In this document: piece after piece, positions 50,719-59,989 of the stretch
Numbering within the stretch: the stretch's first letter is position 1
Layout of the letters: the number at the start of each line of letters is the position of its first letter
Assembly (NCBI GenBank): GCA_017617995.1
Contig: JAFZVE010000019.1
Location: 1-60,108 of the forward strand
Length of the DNA: 60,108 nucleotides
Reading direction: 5' to 3'
Origin: Clostridiales bacterium
GTDB taxonomy: Bacteria > Bacillota > Clostridia > Saccharofermentanales > Saccharofermentanaceae
Position numbers and translations under genes: made by a program
The notes under the pieces: model-generated
Database searches by the model: none
What the model was told of the DNA's origin: nothing
Seen by the model: only the letters and a program-made list of their open reading frames with translations

Positions 50719-53119
50719 GTTCTTTTCTTTTTCTTAGACTAAACAGGACTACGCCGTACCCGGCGACAAATGCAGCACTTATTCCCTTTCCTATTAATGT
50801 AGTATTGTTCTTATAGACTAATTCGATCTGATGTTCACCGGGGGGAATCACTGCTCCGATCAATCCACCATCGACACGGTAAGACTCTTCTTTCTTTCCG
50901 TCGATAGTCACTTCCCAATGATTGTCATTCAGAAGCGGCACACAGAGAACTCCGGGATGCTCCATCTGATTGGAGACAGTACCAAAGATGCGATTCTTCC
51001 CTTCAGTAAGCTGAACTTTACCGTTCATATCCAATCCGCTCAAACCTTCTTCAACAGTTCTCGGGAATCGTTCCTTATCCGCTGAAGTAAAATCAGAAAG
51101 CAGTTTCTCCTCATCCGTGACTAAAACTGCGGATAAAATCTGTTCTCTATTCTCCGATCTTTCGAAGGATTCCGCATCCATCACCTGATCATACAGATTG
51201 CCGAATCCATTCCAAAACCGGTTCTGATACACCGCTATGTCTCCCACATCAGCTATTTTGTAATAGTATACAGAATCAAGTTCCTCTCCGTCTTTAGAAA
51301 TCACATATTTCGCAGAAAGAGTCGTATTCCCTACTATATCCGCTCCCGGGAAACGGATATAATTCGTCCCAGTCAGCGTGTCCGTACTCTCCCGAAGCTT
51401 ATTCCCAAGTGTAATGTATGTATCCACCAGTTCGCCTGTATTGAGTGAATAGTAAACGCCCATACCATAGTAGTCCTGAATAAGCTGGTCATCATAGTAG
51501 ACTGAATCGTAGGTCTTGTTGATCCTATACAGTCCGGAATCTGAAGAATGAATATAGGCGACCGCTTCCCGTGTTCCATCGTTATACATCCCCTCATTCC
51601 ACTGTTGGGAAGTAATCATCGGTCTGGAATTGATGGAGCGGTAATTCAATACGACAAGTTCGACCGAACAGCAGGCCAGTAGTCCCGCAAAGACAAGTAC
51701 GGGGCGGATCTTCGGCCGCCCATTGCGAATGATGAACACACAGGCAAGCAGCAGTACCGTATACATCACATACGAGCAACCAACGATCAGCAGTGCTTTT
51801 TTATCAATATGATATCCGACGCGCTTCTGAAATGTGAGCAGTATCAGGGCAATAGCAACAAGGAGGGAATCGGAGATCAGGATCGCGCGATATGCCTTAC
51901 GGACGAAGTCCCCATCTTTCCCGGAAGTGTACGACTGCACTGCTTCTCTTAATCCATAGCCGATCAGGATAACCTCCAAAATGACAATCAGATAACCCCA
52001 TCGGTGTGTAGTTGCCCGAAATCCAAGGATGTGTGACACGATCGGCAGGCACAGACACAATACGGAACACCCCACGATGCAGCATACTCTTCTACGATAT
52101 TTCGTCTGAATTAACCAGGACATGGAAAAGAGCGTCAGTGCGCTCACAGCCAGCATCACGGCTTCATAATAGTTCGCAGGACCAATGTAATTCCATGCAA
52201 TCCCCATCGTGTCATTGGAAAGGAAACGTGCAAAATAAGATCCTATGTATTTCATCGAGTAGAAACCTGAAATATTAATACTGGACACATTATTCATTCG
52301 AGTACTGGAAAAGAAACTCATCACGGATGAAAGTACATAATCGCCGCCCATTCCCAGCGCGAGTATGCATCCCAGGGCAAATATACCTGCAGCTCGTCCG
52401 ATTTCACGAATCGACGTTCTTTTGAAGAAGAGATAGATCGGCCCATAAAACAGTGCAAACACACATGCCTGATAAAAGGTAAGATACGATGTAACAGCCA
52501 AAGGTAGTATGGCCAATGGTGCAAACAGCATCTTCTTATCATTGTCCAGAATCAGTTGAAGCCCGTATAAAAAGAGAGTAAAAGCCACACTGACAGTCAG
52601 AAATGCATAATGTTGTCCCCACAGAACATTGTATCCGCTATATGTCCAGAGTAGCGAACAGATCGTAGCGATTCCATCGTGTCCGGTCAATCTCCTGAAG
52701 AAGAGCCAGCCGAAAATACCGATAAGAAGATATTTAAGATAGGTCGATATAATAAACGCTACCCGGAGATTGGTCGTACCTAATAAGAGCAGTGGGAGAT
52801 TTACCGGGTTAAGATACTTATACCATTGAAAAGGATTATTTTTCCCCAGCCCGAATGTCAGGGAGTACTGATCTGTTTCTCCCTGCCAGAAGCTTCCCAC
52901 ATCATATGCAGTCATTGGAATATATTGATCGATCGTATCACAGCCGGTATCGGAATAAGCATACCAGTTCCCGGAGAAGATCGGCTTATGATACAGGACA
53001 AAGAAGATTATAGTAATTAAAGATGCCAAAATAATCAGCATCTTTAGTATTTCTCTCTTGGAGGTTTCTTTACGTTGGTGGGATTGCAGATCGGCTCGGG
53101 ATAATGATCTATCTGACAT
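50711..53119 (-). CDS. YfhO-family membrane protein
   Basis: 802 residues from the ATG at 53119 (GGGTG upstream). About twelve spans; the first external loop has YSDTGCDTIDQYIPMTAYDV with the Asp motif and the YfhO-type segment FGLGKNNPFQWYKYLNPVNL. A long external domain (about 520-770) precedes a last span. YfhO proteins are GT-C-like and help glycosylate lipoteichoic acids or other surface polymers in Gram-positive bacteria. It lies 53 nt after wecE in the same transcript. Confidence 0.88.
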   Translation of the reverse strand: MSDRSLSRADLQSHQRKETSKREILKMLIILASLITIIFFVLYHKPIFSGNWYAYSDTGCDTIDQYIPMTAYDVGSFWQGETDQYSLTFGLGKNNPFQWYKYLNPVNLPLLLLGTTNLRVAFIISTYLKYLLIGIFGWLFFRRLTGHDGIATICSLLWTYSGYNVLWGQHYAFLTVSVAFTLFLYGLQLILDNDKKMLFAPLAILPLAVTSYLTFYQACVFALFYGPIYLFFKRTSIREIGRAAGIFALGCILALGMGGDYVLSSVMSFFSSTRMNNVSSINISGFYSMKYIGSYFARFLSNDTMGIAWNYIGPANYYEAVMLAVSALTLFSMSWLIQTKYRRRVCCIVGCSVLCLCLPIVSHILGFRATTHRWGYLIVILEVILIGYGLREAVQSYTSGKDGDFVRKAYRAILISDSLLVAIALILLTFQKRVGYHIDKKALLIVGCSYVMYTVLLLACVFIIRNGRPKIRPVLVFAGLLACCSVELVVLNYRSINSRPMITSQQWNEGMYNDGTREAVAYIHSSDSGLYRINKTYDSVYYDDQLIQDYYGMGVYYSLNTGELVDTYITLGNKLRESTDTLTGTNYIRFPGADIVGNTTLSAKYVISKDGEELDSVYYYKIADVGDIAVYQNRFWNGFGNLYDQVMDAESFERSENREQILSAVLVTDEEKLLSDFTSADKERFPRTVEEGLSGLDMNGKVQLTEGKNRIFGTVSNQMEHPGVLCVPLLNDNHWEVTIDGKKEESYRVDGGLIGAVIPPGEHQIELVYKNNTTLIGKGISAAFVAGYGVVLFSLRKRKEHE

Positions 53120-53172
53120 GCTGTTCACCCTGATAACTCATCCGACAGATTATAAGAGTCTCACGCAAAATC

Positions 53173-54303
53173 TCAGGAACGCAGAATAGAAGTCACACCG
53201 TCAATTACGCTGTGGATATCGTCATCAGTCATATCTGCATATAACGGCATCCTTAAGCAACGCTGCCCATATTCCTCTGTTATCGGGCAGGTCTCCGGAA
53301 CATACCCCATACTCCGTCCAAACGGAGAGGAGTGCAACGGAACATAGGAGATGTAAGCATTTACGCCTTTTTCTTTGAGTTTATCTATGAGATTGGTACG
53401 AACATCAACATCAGGGAGGATAATATAGAACATGTGACCGTTGTGTTCCACATAATCCGGGATAATTGTCATCTTCAGCAGTCCGTCATTCTCGAGCGGT
53501 TTGAATCCGGCGTAGTAACTGTTCCAGATATGAAGACGTTTGTCCATGATCTCCTGGAATCTTTCCATCTGGGCATAAAGAATCGCCGCAAGGATATCAG
53601 ACGGAAGGAAAGATGAGCCTATATCATGCCATGTATATTTATCGACCAGACCATTTAACAACTGGCTTCGATTCGTTCCCTTCTCACGAATGATCTCAGC
53701 TCTTTCGATGAAAGACTCATCATTAAGAACAATGGCTCCGCCCTCACCCATGACATAGTTCTTCGTTTCGTGGAAGGAATAGCAACCCAGAGGAGCCAGG
53801 GTTCCGGCGATTCTTCCCTTATACTTCGAACCAACGGCCTGTGCGGCATCCTCAATAACCATGAGATTATGTCGCTTGGCAATTTCGTTGATCGTATCCA
53901 TCTCACAAGGCACACCCGCAAAATCTACGGTATAGATCGCCTTCGTATTGGGTGTAATCAAACCCTCGATCAACTTCTCATCAATGTTCAAATTGTCCGC
54001 CCGGATGTCGCAGAAAACCGGTTTTGCACCACGCAACATCGAAGCATTAACTGTTGAAGAAAAAGTGAAGGAAGGAACAATGACCTCATCGCCCGGCTGA
54101 AGATTAGCCAAAATAGATGCCATCTCCAGAGCCGATGTTCCGGAAGTAGTAAGGAGCATATGCTGAATACCAAAGAGTGCCTCGAACTTCTCGTATACCT
54201 TCCTAGTATAGTTTCCATCACCGGAAAGTCTGCTATTTTTCATCGCATCAACTGCATACTCGACTTCTTTATCTGTGATAGATGCTTTGTTAAATGGTAT
54301 CAT
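53173..54303 (-). CDS. wecE: dTDP-4-oxo-6-deoxyglucose aminotransferase
   Basis: 376 residues, DegT/DnrJ/EryC1/StrS family, closely following E. coli WecE (RffA) along its length: MIPFN start, SGDGNYTRK, QPGDEVIVPSFTFSSTVNA, IREKGTNRSQ and DKYTWHDIGSS. The PLP-binding lysine is K181 in SFHETKNYVMGEGGA. Product expected to be dTDP-4-amino-4,6-dideoxy-galactose. The matching dTDP-glucose enzymes (RmlA/RmlB) are not in the window. First gene of the glycan operon; GGGGAGCGTAAGGT precedes the ATG. Confidence 0.92.
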   Translation of the reverse strand: MIPFNKASITDKEVEYAVDAMKNSRLSGDGNYTRKVYEKFEALFGIQHMLLTTSGTSALEMASILANLQPGDEVIVPSFTFSSTVNASMLRGAKPVFCDIRADNLNIDEKLIEGLITPNTKAIYTVDFAGVPCEMDTINEIAKRHNLMVIEDAAQAVGSKYKGRIAGTLAPLGCYSFHETKNYVMGEGGAIVLNDESFIERAEIIREKGTNRSQLLNGLVDKYTWHDIGSSFLPSDILAAILYAQMERFQEIMDKRLHIWNSYYAGFKPLENDGLLKMTIIPDYVEHNGHMFYIILPDVDVRTNLIDKLKEKGVNAYISYVPLHSSPFGRSMGYVPETCPITEEYGQRCLRMPLYADMTDDDIHSVIDGVTSILRS

Positions 54304-54676
54304 ACCTTACGCTCCCCGTTAAATATGCATCACTATGAATCCACAAAGGAACTGTCATTCAAGAATCCATACTCCCTCAGAACCGGTAGACGACGGAATC
54401 GTTTACACCCCTATTGACTCTACCCGACTCTATCGATTTCGACTACCCACCCGTACACAAGTAAACCTGGCTAATGGGTGTACTTTATATGTACTCTCGA
54501 ACAATAAGACCTTCCTTCTCCATAATATCGAAACGATTTTAGCACAAATAAAAAATCAAAGCAACAAACATCAAGTGTACAAAACACATAGCAAATGAAA
54601 ATCATTTCTGTTTTTTGTGTATATATGTGATAAAATTTGATTGATAAGACACTCGGAGAAAGCAGGTACTACACCT
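54304..54676. other. Divergent gene-free region with long wecE leader
   Basis: No coding signal. It carries the leftward glycan-operon promoter, a leader of about 226 nt with repeated TAGAGTC (two copies in about 17 nt, leftward reading) and arms GTTTAC/GTAAAC that could pair across about 70 nt, and the start region of the rightward rnf operon (TAAAAT at 54631-54636 as a weak -10). Confidence 0.55.
54536..54564 (-). promoter_or_regulatory. Promoter of the surface-glycan operon
   Basis: Read leftward: TTGCTT (complement of 54559-54564), 17-nt spacer, TAAAAT (complement of 54536-54541), with a TGn extension before the -10. Transcription would begin near 54529, about 226 nt before the wecE ATG. 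Confidence 0.6.
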
Positions 54677-56080
54677 ATGCCTCTACCTCTACGATCGTTA
54701 CACGCTTTTGCCGGAGGCGTCCACCCTCTCGGCAACAAGAATACCGACGTTCTGCCTTCTATCCATCTTCACGGTTTTAAGGAAGTGGAGCTGCTGATGC
54801 AGCAGCACATCGGCCCACCTTGTACTTGTGTCGTCAAGCCCGGCGACCATGTAGATGTGGGCACGCTGGTCGGGCGCGCGGACAAACCGATGTCCGTACC
54901 GATTCACTCGAGCATTTCCGGAACCGTTAAAGAAGTGCACTATGTTGTTTCGGCAAATGGTGCGCCTGTGGAAGCCGTCCGTATCGAGTCCGATTTCAAC
55001 CACACCATTAATCCTTTCTGTAAGCCGCCGAAGATCGAGTCCTTCGAGGACTTTGTCCAGATGATCCGGGATTCCGGCCTGGTCGGTCTTGGTGGTGCCG
55101 CTTTTCCTACATATATTAAGATTAATCCGCCGAAGAATAAGATGCCGGATACCCTGATCGTGAATGCCGCCGAATGCGAGCCGTATATCACGGCGGACTA
55201 CCGCCAGATCTGCGAACATCCGGATGATATCATCGACGGTATCCTCGAGGTCATGAAGTGGCTCGAGATCCCGAAGACGATCATCGGCGTCGAGGACAAT
55301 AAGCCGCTCGTTACCCGCATCTTCTCGCACGAGATCAAGAAGCGTGTCTATAAGACCGGTAAGCATCCGGATATCGAAGTCCGGACTCTGAAGACCATCT
55401 ATCCGCAGGGCGCGGAGAAGATGCTCATCTATACACTCACCGGCCGTAAAGTTCCTCCGGGAAAACTCCCGATCGATGTGCACACTCTTGTCATGAATGT
55501 CAGTACGCTCCGTTTCATCGGACTGTATCTCAAAGAAGGTATCCCGCTCACGAGAAAGCGTATGACGCTTGACGGTTCGGCACTCAATACTCCGGGTAAC
55601 TTCATCGTGCCGATCGGCGCGCGCATCCAGGACATCATCGAGGCCGCCGGCGGTACCCGCGAGGAGCCGAAAAAGATCATCATGGGTGGCGCCATGATGG
55701 GTGTCGCACTCGACCGTATCGACCACGGCATCATTAAGGCCAATAACGCGATCCTCGTTTTCGGTTCGGAAGAGACCACTCTTCCTCCGGAATCACCCTG
55801 CATCCGCTGCGCACGCTGTGTCAATTCCTGCCCGATGGATCTGATCCCCTGCGGCATCGACAAGGCCACGCGTCTGCGTGATACAGAGATGCTCGAGAAA
55901 TATCACGTGATGGACTGCATCGAGTGCGGATGCTGCACCTATGCTTGCCCTTCGAAGCGATTCCTCACCCAGAGCATCAAGAACGGCAAGGTCATGGTAC
56001 GAGCCGAGCGTGCCCGTATTAAGAAGGAACAGGAACTCCTCGCCGCATCCCAGCAAAAAGGAGGTTCTTCGCCCTCATGA
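54677..56080 (+). CDS. rnfC: Rnf complex subunit C
   Basis: 467 residues; the ATG at 54677 gives the family N-terminus (LRSLHAFAGGVHPLGNK), while a TTG at 54641 only adds non-conserved residues. Conserved flavin/NAD-binding features: GLVGLGGAAFPTYIK, VNAAECEPYITADYRQ and the glycine-rich GGAMMGVAL. Two [4Fe-4S] motifs at the C-terminus: CIRCARCVNSCP and CIECGCCTYACP. It is the NADH-side subunit of the membrane ferredoxin:NAD+ oxidoreductase. First gene of rnfCDGEAB. Confidence 0.96.
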   Translation: MPLPLRSLHAFAGGVHPLGNKNTDVLPSIHLHGFKEVELLMQQHIGPPCTCVVKPGDHVDVGTLVGRADKPMSVPIHSSISGTVKEVHYVVSANGAPVEAVRIESDFNHTINPFCKPPKIESFEDFVQMIRDSGLVGLGGAAFPTYIKINPPKNKMPDTLIVNAAECEPYITADYRQICEHPDDIIDGILEVMKWLEIPKTIIGVEDNKPLVTRIFSHEIKKRVYKTGKHPDIEVRTLKTIYPQGAEKMLIYTLTGRKVPPGKLPIDVHTLVMNVSTLRFIGLYLKEGIPLTRKRMTLDGSALNTPGNFIVPIGARIQDIIEAAGGTREEPKKIIMGGAMMGVALDRIDHGIIKANNAILVFGSEETTLPPESPCIRCARCVNSCPMDLIPCGIDKATRLRDTEMLEKYHVMDCIECGCCTYACPSKRFLTQSIKNGKVMVRAERARIKKEQELLAASQQKGGSSPS

Positions 56081-57087
56081 AACTTCAGGTCTCACACTCC
56101 CCACACGTCCGGGATAAGGCTACGACCCAGTCGATCATGCTCGACGTCATCATCGCCCTTCTTCCCGCGACGTTCGCCGGATGGTACTACTTCGGACTCC
56201 GTGCGGTCCTGGTCACGATGGTCAGTGTCGCATCGTGCATCATCTTCGAGTACATCTCCCGCCGTGTCATGAAAAGAAACAATACGATCTCGGATCTCTC
56301 GGCAGTCGTGACCGGACTTCTTCTTGCCATGAATCTTCCGGTCTCGATCCCAATCTACATGGTCGTTATCGGTGCCGCTTTTGCCATCGTTGTCGTCAAG
56401 CAGATGTTCGGTGGAATCGGTAACAACTTCGTAAATCCCGCCATCGCGGCACGTATCTTCATGGTGATCGCCTTCCCGAAGGCCATGACCTCCTGGGTCG
56501 TACGCGTCGGAGAATGGTACAGTTTCAAGTCCGTGGATGCAGTCTCTTCCGCCACTCCGCTTACGCAGTTAAAGGCACCGGATGCACCTTCGCTCTGGTC
56601 GCTCTTTATCGGTGACAAGGCAGGATGTATCGGTGAAGTCTGTATCCTGGCGCTCCTGATCGGTGCTGTCTACCTCATGGTCCGCCACGTCATCCGTCCG
56701 TGGATCCCGATGGCCTATATCGGCACGTTCTTCCTGCTGGTATTCTTCTTCGGGCATACGAACGTATTCAATTTCTCCGGCGATCTTCTCACCTCGCAGG
56801 ACTGGGCCGATCTCTTCCACGAGAGCCTCTACATGCTCCTGTCGGGCGGTCTGATCCTCGGTGCATTCTTCATGGCAACCGACTACGTCACCTCGCCGCT
56901 CACCACCAAAGGAAAGCTTCTCTTCGGTATGGGCTGCGGCATCCTGACGTTTCTCATCCGCTACTACGGCAACATGTCCGAGGGCGTCTCATTCTCGATC
57001 ATTCTGATGAATATCCTGACTCCGCATATCGATGACTGGACGATGGGCAAACCATTCGGGGAGGTGAAGGAAAATGCAAAAGTTTAA
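56077..57087 (+). CDS. rnfD: Rnf complex subunit D
   Basis: 336 residues, about nine membrane spans. Covalent FMN is expected on the Thr in AVSSATPLTQLK. SGGLILGAFFMATDYVTSPL is the conserved late membrane segment. It forms part of the ion-translocating membrane core. It starts 4 nt before the rnfC stop, with AAAGGAGG in the rnfC end. Confidence 0.96.
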   Translation: MKLQVSHSPHVRDKATTQSIMLDVIIALLPATFAGWYYFGLRAVLVTMVSVASCIIFEYISRRVMKRNNTISDLSAVVTGLLLAMNLPVSIPIYMVVIGAAFAIVVVKQMFGGIGNNFVNPAIAARIFMVIAFPKAMTSWVVRVGEWYSFKSVDAVSSATPLTQLKAPDAPSLWSLFIGDKAGCIGEVCILALLIGAVYLMVRHVIRPWIPMAYIGTFFLLVFFFGHTNVFNFSGDLLTSQDWADLFHESLYMLLSGGLILGAFFMATDYVTSPLTTKGKLLFGMGCGILTFLIRYYGNMSEGVSFSIILMNILTPHIDDWTMGKPFGEVKENAKV

Positions 57088-57664
57088 ATTCAAAGACCTT
57101 CTCCCCGCTCTGATCCTCGCCCTCATCTGCGGCATCTGTGTCTTCCTTCTGGCAGGAACCTATTCCATGACGAAGGATGCCATCGCCAAGCAGGAGGAAG
57201 AAGGCGCGCAGGAGAGAAAGCTCACCATCTTCCCGGAAGCACGTTCTTTCGAGACCTTCCAGTATTCGGATACGATCGCAACAGAGCTTACGAATAAGGG
57301 GATCGCTCCGGATGAGGTATATACAGCATATACTGCGGACGGTACTCTGCTCGGATATATCTTCGTCAACTCCGGGTTCGGCTATGCCGGCAAGATCGTC
57401 ACGACCACAGGCATCAGCGCAGACGGAAATATCGTCATGGTCATCGCCACCGCCGCCTCGGATACACCGAAGCTCGGAAAAGAAGTCGAAGGCCGCCCGT
57501 TCCTTGACGGATTCACCGGTCTTTCTACCGATTCGGAGATCGTACTGAATAAGGACGTCTCCGCCGTTTCCGGTGCGACCATATCCTCCCGTGCGGCGAC
57601 CGGCTGCATCAATAATGCCCGGGAAGCCTATCTGTTGTTTAAAGAAAGGGGGCTGATTCTATGA
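57074..57664 (+). CDS. rnfG: Rnf complex subunit G
   Basis: 196 residues: one N-terminal membrane span (about 10-28) and an extracytoplasmic FMN-binding domain. The covalent FMN site is AVSGATISSRAATG (Thr of SGAT). It overlaps rnfD by 14 nt and rnfE by 4 nt. Confidence 0.95.
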   Translation: MQKFKFKDLLPALILALICGICVFLLAGTYSMTKDAIAKQEEEGAQERKLTIFPEARSFETFQYSDTIATELTNKGIAPDEVYTAYTADGTLLGYIFVNSGFGYAGKIVTTTGISADGNIVMVIATAASDTPKLGKEVEGRPFLDGFTGLSTDSEIVLNKDVSAVSGATISSRAATGCINNAREAYLLFKERGLIL

Positions 57665-58431
57665 GTGATACGAAGATGAAAGATGTCACCTACCGTTCAC
57701 CGGATGAGCGTCTTGCCGAGAAAAAGAGCAAATATACGCCGAAGTATATCTTCCTAAACGGTGTCCTTTTCGAGAACCCGGCTCTCCGTCTGGTCCTCGG
57801 TACCTGCCCGCTCCTGGCCGTCACGATCTCCGCGAAGTCCTCGCTTTTCATGGGGTTGGCAGTGCTTTTCGTGCTGACGGCATCGGAAGCAATCATCTCA
57901 CTTCTACGTAATGTCATCCCGAACAAGGTCCGTATCCCGGCCTTCATCACGATCATCGCGACGTTCGTCACTATCGTACAGATGACGATCTCCGCTTACC
58001 TTCCGGCGCTCAATGAGTCGCTCGGCATCTACATCCCTCTGATCGTAGTAAACTGCATCCTTCTGGCCCGCGCGGAGACATTCGCAAGTAAGCAGAAGGT
58101 CCTGCCGAGTATCCTCGACGGATTTTCGATGGGCACGGGCTTCACGCTGGCGCTTCTGCTCATGGGCACCATCCGTGAGATCCTTGGATGCGGTACATTC
58201 TTCGATATGCAGCTCCCGCTCTTCGGCACGGTCTTCGAGCCCATGATGTTCTTCATGCTGCCGCCGGGAGGATTCTTCGTCTTCGGCATCTGCATCTGCC
58301 TGGTGCAGATCATCATGAAGAAGCAGGAGAAGCACACCTCGTCGAAGGAACCGTCCCCGTGCGGCACTTCGAGCAGCAGTGACTGCCTGTCCTGCGCCGG
58401 CTGCAATCTCTGTAAGGGAAAGGAGGAGTAA
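57661..58431 (+). CDS. rnfE: Rnf complex subunit E with Cys-rich tail
   Basis: 256 residues, six membrane spans over about 25-220. PVFENPALRLVLG-type start (VLFENPALRLVLGTCPLLAV) and IPLIVVNCILLARAETFASK are family signatures; the paired homologue is rnfA. After the last span the tail (about 225-256) is hydrophilic and ends with CLSCAGCNLCKGKEE, four cysteines spaced CX2CX2CX2C plus one earlier Cys. This tail is longer than in E. coli RsxE and could hold a metal or iron-sulfur centre. Confidence 0.94.
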   Translation: MSDTKMKDVTYRSPDERLAEKKSKYTPKYIFLNGVLFENPALRLVLGTCPLLAVTISAKSSLFMGLAVLFVLTASEAIISLLRNVIPNKVRIPAFITIIATFVTIVQMTISAYLPALNESLGIYIPLIVVNCILLARAETFASKQKVLPSILDGFSMGTGFTLALLLMGTIREILGCGTFFDMQLPLFGTVFEPMMFFMLPPGGFFVFGICICLVQIIMKKQEKHTSSKEPSPCGTSSSSDCLSCAGCNLCKGKEE

Positions 58432-58434
58432 ACC

Positions 58435-59031
58435 ATGACCAAAGAATTTCTGATCATCATCTTCTCCGCGATCCTCGTTGATAACTTCGTTCTTTCGAAG
58501 TTCATGGGTATCTGCTCGTTCCTCGGTGTATCGAAGAACTTAAAGACCGCGATGGGTATGTCCGGTGCCGTCGTATGCGTCATGCTGGTCGCCTCCGCGA
58601 TCACCTGGCCGATCCAGCATCTGCTTCTTAACCCTCTGAAACTCGGATATCTCCAGACTCTGGTATTCATTCTCGTTATCGCCGCTCTCGTTCAGATGAT
58701 CGAAATGATCATGAAGAAGTCCATGCCGCCGCTTCATAAGGCGCTCGGCATCTATCTTCCGCTCATCACCACCAACTGTGCCGTACTGGGCGTGACGATC
58801 CTCAACATCAACCAGAATTACACCTTCGCCGAGTCGATGGTCAATGCACTGGGCGCCGGTATCGGTTTCACCCTCTCGCTGTTCCTCTTCTCCGGAGTCC
58901 GTTCCCGTATCGATAAGGCCGATGTTCCGGAAGCACTGAAGGGTCTGCCGATCACGCTGATCTCCGCTTCTCTGGTCGCGGTCTCCTTCCTCGGCTTTAA
59001 GGGCCTGGTTGAGAATCTGTTTGGAGGTTAA
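58435..59031 (+). CDS. rnfA: Rnf complex subunit A
   Basis: 198 residues, six membrane spans. Family motifs NFVLSKFMGICSFLGVSKNL and IYLPLITTNCAVLGVTILN carry the conserved Cys pair that, in known Rnf structures, holds an intramembrane [2Fe-2S] cluster together with RnfE. AAAGGAGGAGTAAACC precedes the ATG. Confidence 0.96.
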   Translation: MTKEFLIIIFSAILVDNFVLSKFMGICSFLGVSKNLKTAMGMSGAVVCVMLVASAITWPIQHLLLNPLKLGYLQTLVFILVIAALVQMIEMIMKKSMPPLHKALGIYLPLITTNCAVLGVTILNINQNYTFAESMVNALGAGIGFTLSLFLFSGVRSRIDKADVPEALKGLPITLISASLVAVSFLGFKGLVENLFGG

Positions 59032-59037
59032 GTGACT

Positions 59038-59901
59038 ATGCCTCAGACATTAGCAAACATACTTATACCTACCGGCATCATGCTGGGGATCGCACTCCTT
59101 CTGGGAGTACTGATCGTGCTCGTCTCCAGAGCTTTTGCCGTAGAAAAGAACGAAACCAAGGAGAAGATCCTCGAGGCACTGCCGGGTGCGAACTGCGGCG
59201 GCTGCGGATTTGCCGGATGTGAAGGCTATGCGGATTATCTCTCCAAGAACGGTCAGAATACCGCGCTCTGCGCCGTCGGCGGCGTGGACTGCGCGCGAGA
59301 GATCGCACAGATCCTCGGCAAAGAAGCCGCGATCCCGGAAAAGAAGGTCGCGGTACTGCGCTGTCAGGGCACCTGTGAACAGACCAGTAAAAGATATGTC
59401 TACCTCGGGACCAGCAGCTGCCATGCGGCGGCGGGTCTCCTCGGCGGACCGAACTCCTGCACTTTCGGATGTCTGGGCTTCGGTGACTGTACAGCCGTAT
59501 GTGCTTTTGGCGCGTTGAAGCTCAAAGACGGCATCGTTTCCGTCGACCGTGCTCTCTGTCACGGTTGCGGCCAGTGCGTCAAAGTCTGTCCGAAGAAGCT
59601 TCTCGAGCTCATGCCAGTTACGGCAACCGTCGCCGTACGTTGCCAGAATGAGTGGCCGGGTGCCAGAACGAGAAAGAACTGCAGTATCGGCTGCATCGGC
59701 TGCCAGAAGTGTGTGAGATCCTGTCCGCAGGGTGCCATCTCGATGCGCGAATCCCTGGCCGTCATCGATCAGAGCAAGTGTATCCACTGCGATGCATGCG
59801 TGAATGGATGCCCGACTCACGCGATCGCTTTCCTGCATGCCGGAGCCGCTCTAACCAGTAAGTCCGGAGCCGCTGAAGTGAAACCTTCAGAAAAATCGTA
59901 A
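59038..59901 (+). CDS. rnfB: Rnf complex subunit B, multi-cluster ferredoxin
   Basis: 287 residues from the ATG at 59038 (GGAGG 10 nt upstream; a GTG six bases earlier lies too close to it). N-terminal membrane anchor (about 8-32), then the GCGF-type cluster C53/C56/C61/C78 (NCGGCGFAGCEGYA), then four groups of ferredoxin-like cysteines (C141-C155, C174-C184, C215-C229, C248-C258). It accepts electrons from reduced ferredoxin. The Ala/Ser/Lys-rich C-terminus after about 265 is unstructured. The number of clusters is typical of clostridial RnfB, larger than the E. coli form. Confidence 0.95.
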   Translation: MPQTLANILIPTGIMLGIALLLGVLIVLVSRAFAVEKNETKEKILEALPGANCGGCGFAGCEGYADYLSKNGQNTALCAVGGVDCAREIAQILGKEAAIPEKKVAVLRCQGTCEQTSKRYVYLGTSSCHAAAGLLGGPNSCTFGCLGFGDCTAVCAFGALKLKDGIVSVDRALCHGCGQCVKVCPKKLLELMPVTATVAVRCQNEWPGARTRKNCSIGCIGCQKCVRSCPQGAISMRESLAVIDQSKCIHCDACVNGCPTHAIAFLHAGAALTSKSGAAEVKPSEKS

Positions 59902-59907
59902 AATCTA

Positions 59908-59936
59908 TTGCGCACGGGTAAATTCTGTGATATCAT
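59908..59936 (+). promoter_or_regulatory. Promoter of rpmB
   Basis: TTGCGC (59908-59913), 17-nt spacer, TATCAT (59931-59936), about 55 nt before the rpmB ATG. No terminator is visible between rnfB and this promoter. Confidence 0.6.
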
Positions 59937-59989
59937 TTTGTTCGCGCGTAATTCAGGTCGCGTATTTATAGCACATAGGAGGTGTTTAC

